From positions 479,890 through 540,872 of the forward strand of contig BFEA01000399.1 in assembly GCA_003427395.1 (NCBI GenBank): a stretch of DNA of 60,983 nucleotides, given 5' to 3'. Below the pieces are notes generated by a model. The model worked only from the letters and a program-made list of their open reading frames with translations. It had not been told where the DNA came from and did not search any database. Shown one piece after another: positions 32,000 to 46,445 of this stretch (position 1 is the stretch's first letter; each line of letters starts with the position of its first letter). A program made the translations under genes and the position numbers. This stretch comes from Chara braunii (taxonomy: Eukaryota > Streptophyta > Charophyceae > Charales > Characeae).

Positions 32000-33166
32000 A
32001 GCTGAGGGAAGTGGGGCAGTGTGGTAAAGGGAAGCTGCCCCCACCCGGTTAGGTTGTGTTGGGTCAACGCTGGACCTGACCAGGTTGTGTGAGAGTAAGT
32101 TTGGAGTGGCAAGACACTTCGAGAAGACTTCGTGCTACACTTTGAGAGAGGCTACAGCGAGAGGCACTCACATCTGGAATCTGACCTAAGGAGACACTTG
32201 GCGACATAAGGGCCTCCCACAAGTAGGCGAGCTTGAGGGAGGTAGCCACTCTGCATCTATGGACTACAAGTTGTTGCTTTGATCTTCAGCATCGGCGGGG
32301 GATCTGACGTTTCAAATTGGTATTGGAGTCGGACCCTCCTAGTAGATAGGACAATAGTGGGGTAGCGTTAAAGGGGTCAGGAGGACCATATGAGAGGGGG
32401 GGGGAGTTCTATTCATCTCGAAGCGCAGGCCATTCAGGTAAGGGCCGTGCACCTACGGGATGCCCATGTATGTGTGTGCATGGTATTGATTGTCCTGTTG
32501 GGGTTTACTCTAGGTCACTTTTCTTACTCCTTGTGTGGTTTTGATTGTGTGTAAGAGCATGCAAACTGTTTTCTCACCTTTTATGGATGAAGAGACGAGT
32601 TATCTTGCTTTGGACGCTATATCTTTCTATCGTGCATCGTCTTTTTGTCTTTGAACGGACGTAGACTGTAGGTTCTCTCTGAAGTTGAAATTCATTTTCC
32701 AATTCGATAGAGGCAAAAAGTAGGTTTATGTGAGACTCTTCTTGGTTGGGACTTGGTCATGGCCTACTTGGGGCCTTTTTGGTACCATGGAACCAAGCCC
32801 AAGCAAGAAGGGCCCCTTATGCCCAAATTTGACATGAGATCATTCTTTTTTTGTTAGGGAGGCAAAGTTTGATTCTTTGGTTAGAGCACTTGCTGCCAAG
32901 GGGATCTCGGCTGAGATGTTTTGTATACTTTTACCCCACAGTCCGTGGCTTGCCTCGCACCTTATACACAACTCAATTCTCCGTTGTTGCATGTCGTTAC
33001 TCGTCTGAATTTGTTGTACGTCCACGGAACTGATCAGATTGGAGTCAAGGGGGTCTCGTATTCGTATTTCGTAATGTCGCTCCGACTAGGAGTTTGACCT
33101 TATCGTCTTTGAGCTTTCCAATTTTTATTTTTATTTTAGTTCATCTTTCGATGTCCGTAGAGACTA

Positions 33167-33679
33167 GTGGATGAAAAAAAGAGAGAGGGAGGAGAGAGGG
33201 AGAACACTCATCTTGAAGGACTTGTTGAGTTTTTTTTTCGTAAACCTGATAGTTATAACATGGCAGCAGTAAATGCCTTTGTGGCCTTAAAGGCTCAACT
33301 GGATGCGGCAAACGATGAGGACAAACCATTGTTCCAAGTCCTTAACAATAAGGCACTGGCGAGGGAAGAGAAGGCAGAGGAGGATAAACCGAAAACCGCT
33401 ATTACGGACCATGAGGCTGTTTTTAAAGCAGTCCTGTCCTTGGCTGACACTGAGGTCATGAAAGATGTGAAGTATTTGCATGCTCTCATAAACTATCACC
33501 TGCTCAGTGAAATGTTTGGTCATATATCCAAACTGTTTGACCATGTAAGTAAATTGCAAACTTCGATTGCGGATATGGCCAAGGAGTACAGTGATCACAT
33601 GCGACAGATGACAAATCTGCATCAGGCCCAGATTCCTAATTCTCTTCCTCGACCTCCCGCTTTCAATGTCGTTCACTAA
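33167..33679 (+). CDS. Unassigned ORF (170 codons) downstream of the second LTR
   Basis: This is the only protein-like frame between the Met primer-binding site and the large inverted repeat. The N-terminus is low in complexity. From MAAVNAFVALKAQLDAANDE on it looks like a helical protein with regular hydrophobic spacing (EVMKDVKYLHALINYHLLSEM, HISKLFDHVSKLQTSIADM). No zinc knuckle or RT motif is present. Its position would suit a gag remnant of the element whose LTR is at 30778-31903, but I cannot assign it by sequence. An open frame continues past the stop for about 15 codons. Confidence 0.35.
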   Translation: MDEKKREGGERENTHLEGLVEFFFRKPDSYNMAAVNAFVALKAQLDAANDEDKPLFQVLNNKALAREEKAEEDKPKTAITDHEAVFKAVLSLADTEVMKDVKYLHALINYHLLSEMFGHISKLFDHVSKLQTSIADMAKEYSDHMRQMTNLHQAQIPNSLPRPPAFNVVH

Positions 33680-33734
33680 ACTGTCCTCGCTGCTCTCGAC
33701 GCCAAAAAAAACAAGTTGGCACGCCAACCAAGTA

Positions 33735-36700
33735 CGTCCTCGATACTAGATAAAGGCATTGATGCATTAATTGTTTTTGCGTGACATACGCCTTGACCAT
33801 TAGGGTGAGGATGTACGGGCAAGTAAATTTGATTAGTATCCATGTGTGTGATTGCGGCCCACGTAAGGATGATTAGGGTTAGTAATAATACCTCGGCGAT
33901 CAGGGAGACCGAGAGATTAATTGACTTAAACAAAGTAGGCACGCCGACCACGTTGGGCTGAAGACGGCCAAGCCAAAAAACATAACAGTTCGTGTTCCTC
34001 GACCATAGTGAGTTTAAGTCGGGCCGAATGAAGCCAATGGTGCGCGAGTATCAACCTAACAATTAGTACAACAGCGTGCTTAATGCCCAGTTGCAGGTTA
34101 AAGTTGTGACAGACCTCGGTCGTACGACCATAGTGATTGAAAATAAAGATGTCAAGTCGGACAAAAATTTATGGGGGTGACCCGACCCAATTCAAGTATT
34201 TGATAGTAGCAGAATTTAAGTATCAATCCCCACGTTGAAACAACAACTAGACTACGCTACTTATTGAAAAGGAGCTAGCCATGCCATTGGCAAGATTCTA
34301 TCCCTGATTTTGTTGCTTGATAGATTACATCTAAACCTAACGGGCTAGCTCCCACTTCAGAAGGGAAGAAAGGAACTCAAATATAAGTGAAGTTTCGTAT
34401 GCTAGTTGCAAAAGCACAAACAATTAATCAGAGATATGCAGTCTAGTTGGAGTCAGACCGATGTTTATACCTCCGCTTTAGATCAAGACAACTACCTTTC
34501 TGACCTTACAACCAATTTCTGAGGGAGGTAACATCCAACAGACACCTAGAGGTATCAGACGCGCCCTTGGAATGAATATTAAGTTATGAGGGATGAATGA
34601 CAAAATTCAAAGTAAATGATCATTAACATACTCAACCTACCCCATTACAAATGCGTTATTTCTTCGAAGACCCAATCACAAGTTAATGCAACATACAAGT
34701 TTACAACCCTGATTACACCTTTCCCTATTCACACTATTGGAGCATGGTAGCAAACACCCTCTCAAAGGTATTTGCCCTTGTTTTCAAGTAACACACAAGG
34801 TACGATCTTTATACTAAAAAAAGGGGCTGATGCATTAACTTTCTCTGTATACTATGCACTTGGTGTACGTGCAAGTAAATTCCATTAGTGTTCGTGAGTG
34901 TGATCGCGGTGTGCACGATGATGGTTAGGGTTAGCGCGAATACCCCATTGGTAACCGAGGCCAAGAGGTTGATTGAGGAAAAGAAAACCAGGTCGGCACA
35001 TCGACCTCCGTAGGCGAAAGACGACCGAAAAGTGTATGTACCTCAGTGCAGCGTGCGATAAAATTAAAAAATTATTCAAAAACCTTACGATTGTGAAAAC
35101 CAAGTGATCAATTAAGTAAGGCCGAACGAAAACAACGGTGAGCGAGTATGAACCTAAGGGTTAGTACATTAGCGTGTTTAACACTCACTTGCAGGTCAAC
35201 ATTAGCACAAACCTCGGTCGTACGGCTGGGCCGATTGAAAAATATAAATGTTCGACTGGATAAAAAAATTATTGCGGGTGACCCTGCCCAATTTAAGTTT
35301 TTGACAGTAGGATTTAAACCTAAATCCCCACATCAAAACAACAATGGACTACGCTCCTTATCAAGAAGTTAGCCCAGTTGTTGGCAAAATTCAATCCTTG
35401 ATTTTAGCGATTGATAGACTATACCTAAACTTAGTGGACTAACGTCCATAAGGGAAAGAAAGAAACTCAAATATAAGTGAAAGGTTCGTATTGCAAGAGG
35501 ACAGACAACGAGTATGAACCACGTTGATGATGCAGAAAGTTGGGGGCGGTTTTTGAACCTGCGCTATTAGTTTTAGAGTTTACGTATAGTTATTTTGCAT
35601 TTCAGCCCCGTCATCACATTTGGCACAACGCAACGACTTGATACTTGGACTTTACAGTTTCTCACCTTTTCGTTTTTGTTTAACTTTCTATTTTCTTATA
35701 TTTTACGTTACTTCTTGTTTTGATCTCATTTAGTTTTTTTCCCTACGATTATAATTTTTGGATTTGCCCATAATCGCGAGGCAGGTTCATCCTTGCAAGA
35801 AAGTTCACTTGTGGTAAGGTGAGGTGATTTTGCATAACTGCGATCTTGCCAAACTTGCAAACGCTCCGTCGATGATCGTGGAGCACGACTATTTAATTTG
35901 CAATAGGTCAAAGCAAACGTGCAAAGGGATGCATAGAGGAGTCGAGAATACCAACGAATTTTAACTGAGGAGAGCCCATGCAGTGTGCAGGAAAGTCAAT
36001 AATGCATGGGCCAAGTATTGGTTGTTTAATTGCACTTTTGTTTCTATTCGAATCTGGCCGAATATATATCGACAGATACGTCAAAGTTATCTAGTGCAAG
36101 TTGAAAATATCAAGGCGTGTTAATCTTCGGTTCATGATATGAAGACGAGGGAGGAAAAAAAACGAGGCACGCTCGAAAAAGGAGGTGATCGCGACAACGA
36201 ACATAAACAACTAGAGTTTAATTAAACGGTCGAACAAAAGAGGAAGACAAGAGTAATAAACGAAGTCGAGAGAAAGGAATAAAAACTGGACCGCGAAGGC
36301 AATAAGAGCGATCACTAGGACGAGAGGAATGAGTGATTACAAGGACAAGAAGAGTAGGTGGGCTGCATTAGTAAAAGAAGAAGGTAGCATGTGATTGAAG
36401 AATGCGGCATCAAGGTGAGGAAGGTGGGTTAAATAGGGAAATTTACTTACTTGGCAGGCGCATGTGATTGAAGAAGGCGGCATCAAACGCTAATATCAGA
36501 ATCTTGTACCTATGAAGTTAAGGTCTCCTTGCATTGCGATAAGTGGTTTCCTCTACGCCAGAAAGAGTGCATCTGAACAAAAACGTAAGTTGATGTCGGC
36601 TACGGTCGTCATTATCATGCGCCGCCTGGAAGACATGGAGCGGTGATGGGCGCCATAGCCGTTTCGTTATCTCGTGCTTTCTTGAATAATTCCTTAACGA

Positions 36701-39700
36701 ATATTTGCTGTGAGTTTTATGTTGTGGATGACCTTGTCGATGTATGTGCTCTTACGTTGCAATAAATTGGTGTTGGTAATTGTCCCGTCTATGACAAAAT
36801 TTCTCTCAACAAAGAGAATGGAGAACAGGGAAGGGGTAAACGAAGTAAGAGTGGGGCAAAAATAGGAGGAAGGAGGAGGAGAAAAGGAAACAATTGTGAT
36901 GACCCTCAACAAAGCTGAGAACATAATTACATGAGAACCGCCCCTTTTTTGGATTTGGGCTCTCAACATGACTTCTATCAGTTATGCAGTCTAGGTAGGA
37001 CTTCCACTGATATTTTTTCTCCTTCCTTGACTTTTTATTTCTTTCTTTAGTTCTTTTGTCTTACTTCATTTGTTATTTTCTGGTCCGTATACTAAGGCAG
37101 GTTTGTTTCATTTGGAATGCGCACGAATGCCTGAGGCCGAATCGAGTGGAAACGAGATGATGATGATGATGATGAAAGGTGAGGAATAAGGAAGTGGTAG
37201 CAAGAAGGAGATGACGAGGAGGGGCGGCGGACCGAGCCCAAGTGGAAGAAGAGGGGGAAAGGAAACGAGCCGGAAGTAAAGTAGGAGGAAAAACAAGGCA
37301 GGAAGTGGAGATGAAGGGAGGGAGGTTGGAGTCTGAGCATACCTGTTTGACACTGAAAAGGGGGGGCAACTACATTGTTGATACATCGGGCAATTCAACA
37401 CATCGGAAAGGAATTTCCTTTAAGGAAACTTTGAAGCTTGTCTGTTCTTATTTCGTGTGCATTCATTTTCAATTTAAATATCTTTCTTATTTTTCTGTTG
37501 TTTTATTCTTGACTGTTATTTCCTTTGTTTATCTCTTGTTTTGTTCTTGAGTGTCATTTTCTTATAGGTTTATGACAAATAGATAACTGGTTGAGTTGGT
37601 TAGCAGTGCTGCCATGTGTTGCAGTCACACTGGCAATGTCATAGGCTCACCCTTAGGATTCAAAGGAATCCAGAAAGGGTAAATGTATAATGCACAACTG
37701 CAACAATTGCGCATCGTAGTGTGACGTAATGCGAAGTTAACGGAAGGGAAAAAGAGAACACAAAGAGACAAACAAATCCTCTAAACCATGGCTGTTCCCA
37801 TAAACAATCTTATGTTAACCTTTTCATGTTGTTTTTTTTATTCTCTACTGAGAACAAAACTCTTCTTTCATTGTTTGTTTCCACAATTCCAGTCGTGTAC
37901 CACCTTCGATCTCCCACGTCGAGAGACTACAACAGAGAGGTGGACATCTGTTAGAGAACTCCTCAAGCAGCTCGTGAACTCCTTGTCAGCCGTTATGCAG
38001 ATTTACAAATCATGCAGTTGGAAATATTTGGACATTGAATCGAAAAAAATATTAACGGAATGGAGGCCAGAGAGTGCAAGCCAGAGTAAGTAACTTGCCT
38101 ACCGAAAGTCGGTTGAATTACACACATGTGGATACAAACACAAAGTCGAAAGGTTTGAACTTTGAAGCCAACTATGTGGGTTCTATTCTTAGTTAAGGTT
38201 TGGAGTAGAAATTTGGACTACTCCCGCGAATGGAAAGCTTTGTCTTTGCAGCGAAAGAGAAACCATACCGAAAAGCAAGACCTGTAGATAGGACGGAAAA
38301 TCAAACCTGAACTAAGTTAAACATGCACAATTTCCATCATTGTTGGCTGACACCAAGTCCAATAAAGAGTCTCCCATGTGTGACTCACTTCCCCTCATAT
38401 TTTGCCTCATGTTGAAGGTTGGCCCTAACCAACATGTGGGATAGTTGGTACATGAGCCCCATCATAAGGGGCTGAAGCATGCATTTAGGACCTTTCAATC
38501 CACCAAAGGACAAAACATGAGATAAACAAAGGAAATGGCAATCAAGAACAAAACAACAACAAAAAAATATCGAATTGAAAGCGAGATGCACACTTAATAA
38601 GAAAAAACAAGCTTTAAAGTTTCTTGAAAAGGAATTTCTTTCCGATGGCTTCAATTTTTCAATGCATCAACAATGTAGCAGCCCCCGCCTTGCGACGTTA
38701 GACAGGTATTCTCAGACTCCAACCTCTCTAATTTCATCTCTACTTTCTGTTTTGCTTTTCCTCCTACTTGACTTCTGGCTCGTTGTTTCCTTTCCCGCAT
38801 GCTCCGTGTAGTTTAGTTGTCTACAACAGTGTGACGCAAGAAGGTAGAAAACGAATGTTGAATCATCGTTGTATTTGGTTTCATTCATCTATTTCCCATA
38901 AAGATTCGAACTCAGGTTTGCCTTTCAATAGTGAATGGTGTACCACATCCTATTCCTATTGCACAAACCATATCCTTGGGGGCCAAGATGTGTCTGCAAT
39001 TATTCTCCGACAAAGAAAATCTGGCTTTATACCTTGCCCTATGCATTCACCGAAGAGGAAAATCCTGTGTAGTTTGCTATCCTCAAAAAACTTATAGCAT
39101 ACTACAACACTTGGGCCTCTCCCGCCCTTCCTAAGATGACCCCAACATGTGTTTCTCCTCAATTCGGCCTCAAATCTTTTTGCTCGTTCCAAACGAAACG
39201 AACCTGCCTTAGCATATCCACCAGAATCAGTATAGTGAAGATAACAAATGAAGTAGAACAAAAGAAAATCGAGAAAGAAATAAAAGCCAAGGAAGGAAGG
39301 AGAAAAAATATCAGTGAAAAACATGGAAATCCTACACTGATGACGTACGTAACAAAAGACATGTTGAGAGACCAAATAAAAAAGGGGTGGTCCTCGTGTA
39401 AGTATGTTCTCAGCTTTGTCGAGGGTCATCACACTTGCTTCCTCTTGTCTTCCTCCTCCCTTCTCTTCTCCCCCCACTCTTACTTCCTTCGCCCCTTCCC
39501 TATTCACCATTCGTTTTGTTGAGAGAGATTTGTCATATACGGGACAATGACCAACATCATTCTATTGTAATGTCAGAGCACACATATCGACAAGGCCATC
39601 CACACCATAAAACTCATGGCAAATATTCGTCAAGGAATCAATCAAAAAAATAGCAATAACTTGAAGCACGAGACAACGAAGCGGCTATGGCGCCCATCGT

Positions 39701-42700
39701 CGCTCCACTTTGACATGTCTCCCTGGCGAGGCACGATAGTGACGACCACAACCGTCAACCTACATTTTTTTGTTGCATTACAGGTGCATTCCTTCTGACA
39801 TAGAGGAAACCACCTATCGCAATGCAAGGAGACCTGAACTGCATACGTACAAAATTTCGATATTCGTGCTCTATGTTGCCTTCGTAAGTCACATGGGCCT
39901 ACTAGGTAAGTATATTCTCCTATTTGACTTACCTTCCTCTCCTTCCCTACTCTTCATTTTGTTTTTCTACTAATGCAGCCCACCTACTCTTCTTGTCCTT
40001 GTGATCACTTATTCCTCTCGTCCTCGCGATCGCACTTATCGCTTTCGAGGTCGAGTTTTTTTTCCCTTCTCTTGACTCTCTAGTATCCTCGCCTTCCTCT
40101 TTTGTTCAACGTTCGATCACGCTGATTCTTGTTTGTTTATGTTCGTTGTCGCAATCAACTCCTTTTCCGAGCGTGGCACGTCCTTTGTCCTTCCTTCTCT
40201 TTATATCATGAGCCGAGGATTAACGCGCCTCAGTATTTTCAACTTGCATTGGACCGTCTAGACGTATGTGACCATATATACGACCAAATTAGAATAGGAA
40301 TAAAAGCAAAACTAAACCACCAGTACTGGGCCCAACCATCGACAATGAAAAGAAACTAGAGTAAAAACATTTATAGTCGAGTGAATTAGGGCGCTCATGT
40401 AGTGGCCTGTACGTTTACTAAAATTGTGGCTTGTACATGGGCACGACTTTAGGAAGTATGGTGGTTTAAAGGTAGGGGCACACACACGAGGTGAGTCACT
40501 TCCTTTTCATCCTCTTCTCCTTCAACTCTCCCTCACCCTTCTCCACTTTTTATTCTTTTGCACGTTTGTTTCCACCTTCCACTCATCCCCGTCTCCTCGA
40601 TCGCTTACTTCCTTTCCCGCGCAAGCGCCAGTCATCTCTACTCCCACACACACCATTTTCGTCTAACTGCGCGATAAATAATTTTCGTTTACTAACTTAT
40701 GTCTTCTCTCACTGCATTATCCATCTCTTCCTTCGTGTACATCATCTTCCTTTTCTTATGTTGTCCATGCGCCATTTTTTTCGTGTCCCCTGTTCGTCTC
40801 TCAACTTCCCAGCAAGTCGTTTTGCACTATGTGGTCACCCCCTACTTCCCACTACTCCGTCCACGTTGTTGACTTTCTTGCACATTGTCTCGACTCCTTT
40901 GCCACATTCGTTCGTACTCTCGACTCCTCTTTGCATCTCTTTGCGCATCTGCTTGCACCTACTGCACACTAAAACACCGTGCTCCACGATCAGCTCTAGA
41001 GCTTGTTTGAGTCTGGGGTAAGATTACAACTGTGCAAAATCACTCTACCTTACCACAAGTGAACTTTCCTATAGGGATGAATCTGCCTTACGATTGTGGG
41101 TAGATTAGAAAGTAACAAATTATAATCCTAAGGAAAAAAAGTTAAAAAAACTGAATGAGATAAAAACGAGAAGTAACATGATATGAAAAAAACAAAAAGT
41201 TAAAGAAAAACGAAAAGACAGAGAATTGTAAAATGTAATTATCAAGTCGCTCTGTTGTGTCAAATGTCACTCAGGCTACGAAGCTTAAATGCAAACTAAC
41301 TACGAGTAAATTAAAAAAATAATAGCGCGGGGTTGAAACCCGCCCTTTACATTCTACATTATCTAAGGATCTCAAACTCATTGCGTGTCATCTTGCAATA
41401 CGAACCTCTACTTATATTTGAGTTGCTCCCTTTCCCTTATGGGCGTTAGTTCACTACGTTAAGGTATAGTCTATCAAGCAACAAAATAAAAACTACTGGG
41501 TTAACTTCTTGATAAGGAGTGTAGTCCAGTTGCTGTTTTGATGTGGGGGTTAATGTTAAAATCCCGCTACTATCAAAAACTGAAATTGGGGAGTGTCACC
41601 CACAGTAAGGTTTTGTTCGGCCCGACATTTATGTTTTTTAATGTGGTTGCTTTTAATTCAAAACATCGAAATCTATATGGTATGACCCTGTTGTACGATC
41701 GAGGCCTATACTTATTTTGACCAGCAACTTACTGTTAAGTATGCTAACGTATTAACCCTCATGTTCATACTCGCACACCGTTGTTTTCATCCGACCTTAC
41801 TTAATTGACTCATTGGCCTTTGCAGTCGTAAAGTTTTTAAATAACTTTTTTATTTTGTCGCATGTTTCACTGAGGTACATGAACTATACACTTTTCGGCT
41901 CAATCGTCTCGGCCACGGAGGTCGATGTGCAGATTTGGTTTTCTTTTACTCAATCGACCTTTTGGTCTCTGTTACCAAGGGGGTATTAGTGTTAACCTTA
42001 ACCATCCTCGCACACGCCACAATCACGTGTGTGAATACTAATGAAATTTACTTACATGTAGATCCTCTCCCTAATGGTCGAGCGTATATTACACGGAAAA
42101 AAAAATTAATCGCCTCTTTCAAGTATAAAGGTCACACCGTGTGTGTTACTTGAAAACATGGGCAAATACTTTGTGAGGGTATTTGCTATAGTGTGAATAT
42201 AGCCAGGGTTGTAAACTTATAGGCTGTATCACGCTGTGATTGGTTGTTGGAATAAATAATGCATCTATAATAGGGTAGGTTGCGTTTATTAACGATCATT
42301 TACCTGAAATCTTGTAATTCATCCCTCAGAAGAGTCGTAACTTAAAATTTAGTCTAAGTGTCCGCCCCATAACTTTAGGTGTATGTTCAATGTTAGCTCC
42401 CCGACGAAATATTGATTGTAAGGTCTAAAAGGTAGTGAGTCTAAATGAAAGGTATAATATTTAGACATGGGAAGAAAACAACCTGACTCTTTCAACTAGA
42501 TTGCATATATCTACCTAATTGTCTATAATTTTGCAATTAGCATATGAAAAATTACTTATATTTGAGTTGCTCTTTCCTTTCAAAGTGAGAACTATCCTGC
42601 TAGATTTATGTGGCTATGAAACAACAAAATCGGGGATCGAATCTTGCCAATCACTTAGCTAGCTCCTTTCCAATAGGGAGTGTAGTCTAGTCGTTGTTTC

Positions 42701-43210
42701 AACGTGGGGATTTATATTTGAATCCGACAACTATCAAAAACTTAAATTGGGTCGAGTTACCCTCCATAAAGTTTTGCCTGGCTCGATATCTTTATTTTCA
42801 ATCACTCTGGTTGTATGACCGAGGTCTACAATAATTTTAACCTGCAGCTGGGCGTTAAACACGCCGACTTTCTAACTGTTAGGTTACATCGTCGGCTTTA
42901 TTCGGTCCCAGTTAAACTCAATCGACCCCTCAACCTTTTGGTTTGACCATCTTCGACCCACCGTAGTTGGCGTGCCGAGTTTTATTTTTTTTTAAGTCAA
43001 TTAATCCCTCAGTTTCCTTGATTGATGAAGTATTATTATTAAACCTTATCGTTCTTCCTCGTACCACGATCGCGTGTTGCAATCGCTCACATGGATACTA
43101 ATCAAATTTAGTTACGTATACTTTCTCGCCCCAATGGTCGCGACGTATCTCACATAATGAAAGTGAACGCATCGGTGCTTCTTTCTAGTATCAAGGCCGC
43201 ACGTGGTCGA
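33735..43210. repeat. Giant diverged inverted repeat (arms about 3.8 and 4.7 kb)
   Basis: Blocks of the left half recur as reverse complements in mirror order on the right. Examples are 33750-34140 with 42780-43180, 34222-34266 with 42664-42710, 35790-35840 with 41033-41090, 36507-36550 with 39800-39830 and 37320-37550 with 38490-38720. The centre is near 38.0-38.5 kb. Similarity by eye is about 65-75%, so this is an old duplication and not an assembly fold-back. Each arm also contains direct repeats of about 1.1 kb (33750 and 34820; mirrored at about 43130 and 42070). No frame longer than about 180 codons and no known domain occurs. Confidence 0.7.
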
Positions 43211-43990
43211 GGTGCCTTTAAGTTAATTATTCCTTCGGTCTCCATTACCGATGGGGTACTATTATTAATCCTAACCATTATCGTACATGCGGATAATAAT
43301 CAAATTTACTTGCTCATACGTTCTCACCTCAATAACAACAATTTTGTAAAAACGGTCATATGTTATATTTTTTTACGAAATTAAAACCTCATAAATCGAT
43401 CCGATTTAGGTCAATATTTTAAGCTCCTAAGGAGAGAACATTCTAAAAGCACCCTGCCTCCTGGATGCTAGCTACGTTAAAATACATCCATGTGTACGAT
43501 GATTTCATAACGTTGTACCACCTGCACTGCAACTAAGTCCAAATATATCCAGGGAGTTCAGCGTTTTGAGGACGCTAGACTTTTAAAAGCTTAAAATTTT
43601 CATCTAAATTAGGTCAATTTATGAGGTTTTGATTTCGTTCAGAGAATAAAATATCTCCGGTTTTACGAAATTGTTGTTCAATTATTGATTCTCATGTTAC
43701 ATGAAAAAAATTGGCGCATCAGCGCCTTTTTCTACTATCAAGGTCGGACAGTGTCTGTTGTTCACTGGTCGATGCTCATGTTATATGAAGAAAGTTAACG
43801 CATCAGTGTCTTTTTCTACTATCAAGGTCGCACAATGTGTGTTCTTCAAAAACACCCGCAGGACATACCCTATATCTCTAGGGGCATGCTGGATGTTAGC
43901 TCTATCAATAAATTGTGGTTATAAGGTTTGAAAAGTATTGTGTTTGAATCTATAAGGGGGTTATGATATTCGTACATGCCAGTGGGATGA
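43190..43990. repeat. Further partial units of the inverted-repeat family
   Basis: Additional fragments in right-arm orientation occur at about 43190-43330, 43700-43760 and 43790-43860. Each has an ATGAAAA..AACGCATC..CTTTTTCTACTATCAAGG-type core. Confidence 0.6.
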
Positions 43991-45245
43991 AAGTTCATAA
44001 GACCAATATGATTTCTTAAACAATATTGCATATCTCAAAAGTGGAAGTGAAAATGTTTTCACTAACCAGCGCTTAAGACATAGTATTAAAAGTGTTGCCC
44101 ACTTTTCGGTTTCAAGTCTACACGACACAGAAAGGACAACATCGCTGGTCTATAACAGAAGAACCGCAAGTTAGATGGTCAGCAAGTGTGAAACCTTTTC
44201 AAAAACTCGATAGTTTCCTTACAAAGGTGGCTTGTATGCTGGTTGGTCTAACCAACGTAAGGCTGAAAGAGATATAAGACATTCATAAACTCAAATCGAT
44301 AAGAAATTGGTATATGTCCTCTTGAAAAGAAAGGAAGATCAAACACTTTCTGAAAAAAACAACAACTCTTTACTTTGTGAAAATAACTAAAATTCTTACA
44401 ATCTCAAAACTTGAAGTTGACAAGTATTCGTGTGCTCCAATTTTTTTTTGTAACTGCATCTACGGTTTGATTATATTATAAGGGAATAAAATTACATATC
44501 CTCGTTGTAAATGAGCATGACGAACTATTAACCATTTTTCATTCGCATGATCTTACTTCCGAAGTATTTAGAGTTTGTAGGCTAAGCAATTAAAATTAAT
44601 TACCCGCAATGCGTTTGTATGACATGAAAAATAAATTATTTAAAGAATTATGCCCCCTCTCTTACCAGCCTCATCTGGGTGCGGGTATATAACGCGAATT
44701 GTTAGGGTCATCACTTTTGGTATTTTTTATGACCCAAATGACCAGGTTTTTTGGGTGGTACAAATGTCTTACGAAACTACCATTTCGCAACTTAAGACTC
44801 ATATAAGATATACTATCATTGAAGAAAAAAAAACATCAAGGGATAACACACGTAAATAAATTAACTTTCAATAAAACAACATTATCCTTAGCTAAAAAAT
44901 TGCTTTCGTTTATTGTTTTATTGGTTTTCTTCAATGATTTGTTTACATTGAACTTTATTCATAGTTACATTTTATATCTATAACATGTACGATCGCTATG
45001 TACTGTGCACTTTTATCTGGATCCTCGACCAAGTTTCTAGCCTAACCACATTTTGATATTCACCAGAATATTTTTACCTTATATAATTTTGAGGTTGCTA
45101 ACCCTATTTTGTGTTTTGAAATACATATATATATATATATATATGTTAACTGATTTTATAACTAAATTTAATTCAACGTAGAGTTCTTAAAATTTGAACG
45201 ATCTTTCTTCGTGGGAAATAATATTTGTCAAACAAACGCGATTAT
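43991..45245. other. AT-rich sequence without recognisable genes
   Basis: Only short frames are present. A (TA)n run lies at about 45126-45144. I see no feature that I can name. Confidence 0.5.
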
Positions 45246-45803
45246 AAGATGTAATGTTAAAAAACGTATTGACTTAATTGACAAGTCAGTACATTATTTT
45301 GTCTACTCAACGTCGTCAACGATCAATTAAGCAGGCTTCAACTGATGATCAAATTTTTATTGATAGAGTTTTAATAATCCATTTATGTCAAAATTGCTAA
45401 ATTGTTTGTTGAAGGTCTTTAAAGCCCAAGCTTCCTTGATCATTTGGGACAGTAATTGTTTCTCATGCAACCTTAGACACGAAACCTTTCATATTCCTTA
45501 CTTTATAATTTGTGCAACAACTTTTAAGATATAATTTTAAAAGACATATTGAATTAGTTGACAAATCAGTACATTATTTGGTGTACTTAACGTCGTCAAC
45601 GATCAATAAAGTAGGCTTCAAGTGATGATCAAATTTTTATTGATAGGGTTTTAATCATCCATTTATGTCAAAATTGCTAAATTATTTGTTGAGGGTCCTT
45701 AAAGCCCAAGCTTTCTTGATCATTTGGTATAGTAATTGTTTTCCATGCAACCTTAGACACGAAACCTTTCATATTCCTTGCTTATGGTTTCCAAATAATT
45801 TGT
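45246..45803. repeat. 279-bp tandem duplication (two units)
   Basis: Units start at 45246 and 45525 and share long matching stretches such as ACGTCGTCAACGATCAAT and ACCTTAGACACGAAACCTTT. They differ by scattered substitutions, so the duplication is not recent. Confidence 0.85.
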
Positions 45804-46301
45804 GCAACAACTTTTAATATTTTTTTATAAACATTTTCCTCAAGAAGGTATACGTTGTGGTAGACTAGAGGATATAAAAAAACGTTGAATAATGCTGTAA
45901 CTTTTTCAACATTGACAAGTGTTTAGCATAGTGCCAACTATGTATCCTGTTACTAAAATTTTCCTCCAGAAGTATACCTTGGTATAATCCTAACGGTGTA
46001 AGCAGAATTATCAGAAAGGGATACTTGCACCCTACGTTGCATAACGTACACATACGAGGCTTTTCCGTATGAAACGTACAAATAATATCTGTACGGGATC
46101 TGTACGGGATCTGTAAGGGAACCTGTATGGGAACCTGTACGTTTTGTACGTCCCCGTACGAAGAAAAAAAAAAGTCATAAAAAAACTCTGAAAAAAAACT
46201 ATGTGATGCAACAACACATAACAAACAACATTTGGCTGAGCATCGTCTTCAGATTCTTATTAGAATTTGAGAAAAAAAAAAAAAAACTATGGCAAATTAA
46301 A

Positions 46302-46445
46302 AAAAAAGAGTAACTTCGGCGCAGTCATGAAAATAGTTTGTAATTGCATTCGAAACTGCGTTTTAGCAGTTTAGTCAGGGCCCGAGTTTCAATTGCAATT
46401 GAAACTCGGGCTGCCTTTCCGTAGCAGTTCAGTCAGAGCCCTTGT
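46302..46445 (-). mobile_element. Small palindromic MITE, copy 1
   Basis: This is the reverse-complement copy of the family at 47045-47206 and 47622-47772. The diagnostic core is the palindrome CGAGTTTCAATTGCAATTGAAACTCG in broken form, plus a GGCGCAGTCA end. About 20 bp of direct repeats with GATCTGTACGGG lie just upstream (46085-46140). Confidence 0.6.

Noticed and set aside
33735-43210. Assembly-made palindrome
   Set aside because: The arms differ by roughly a quarter to a third of positions with many indels, which an assembly fold-back would not produce.
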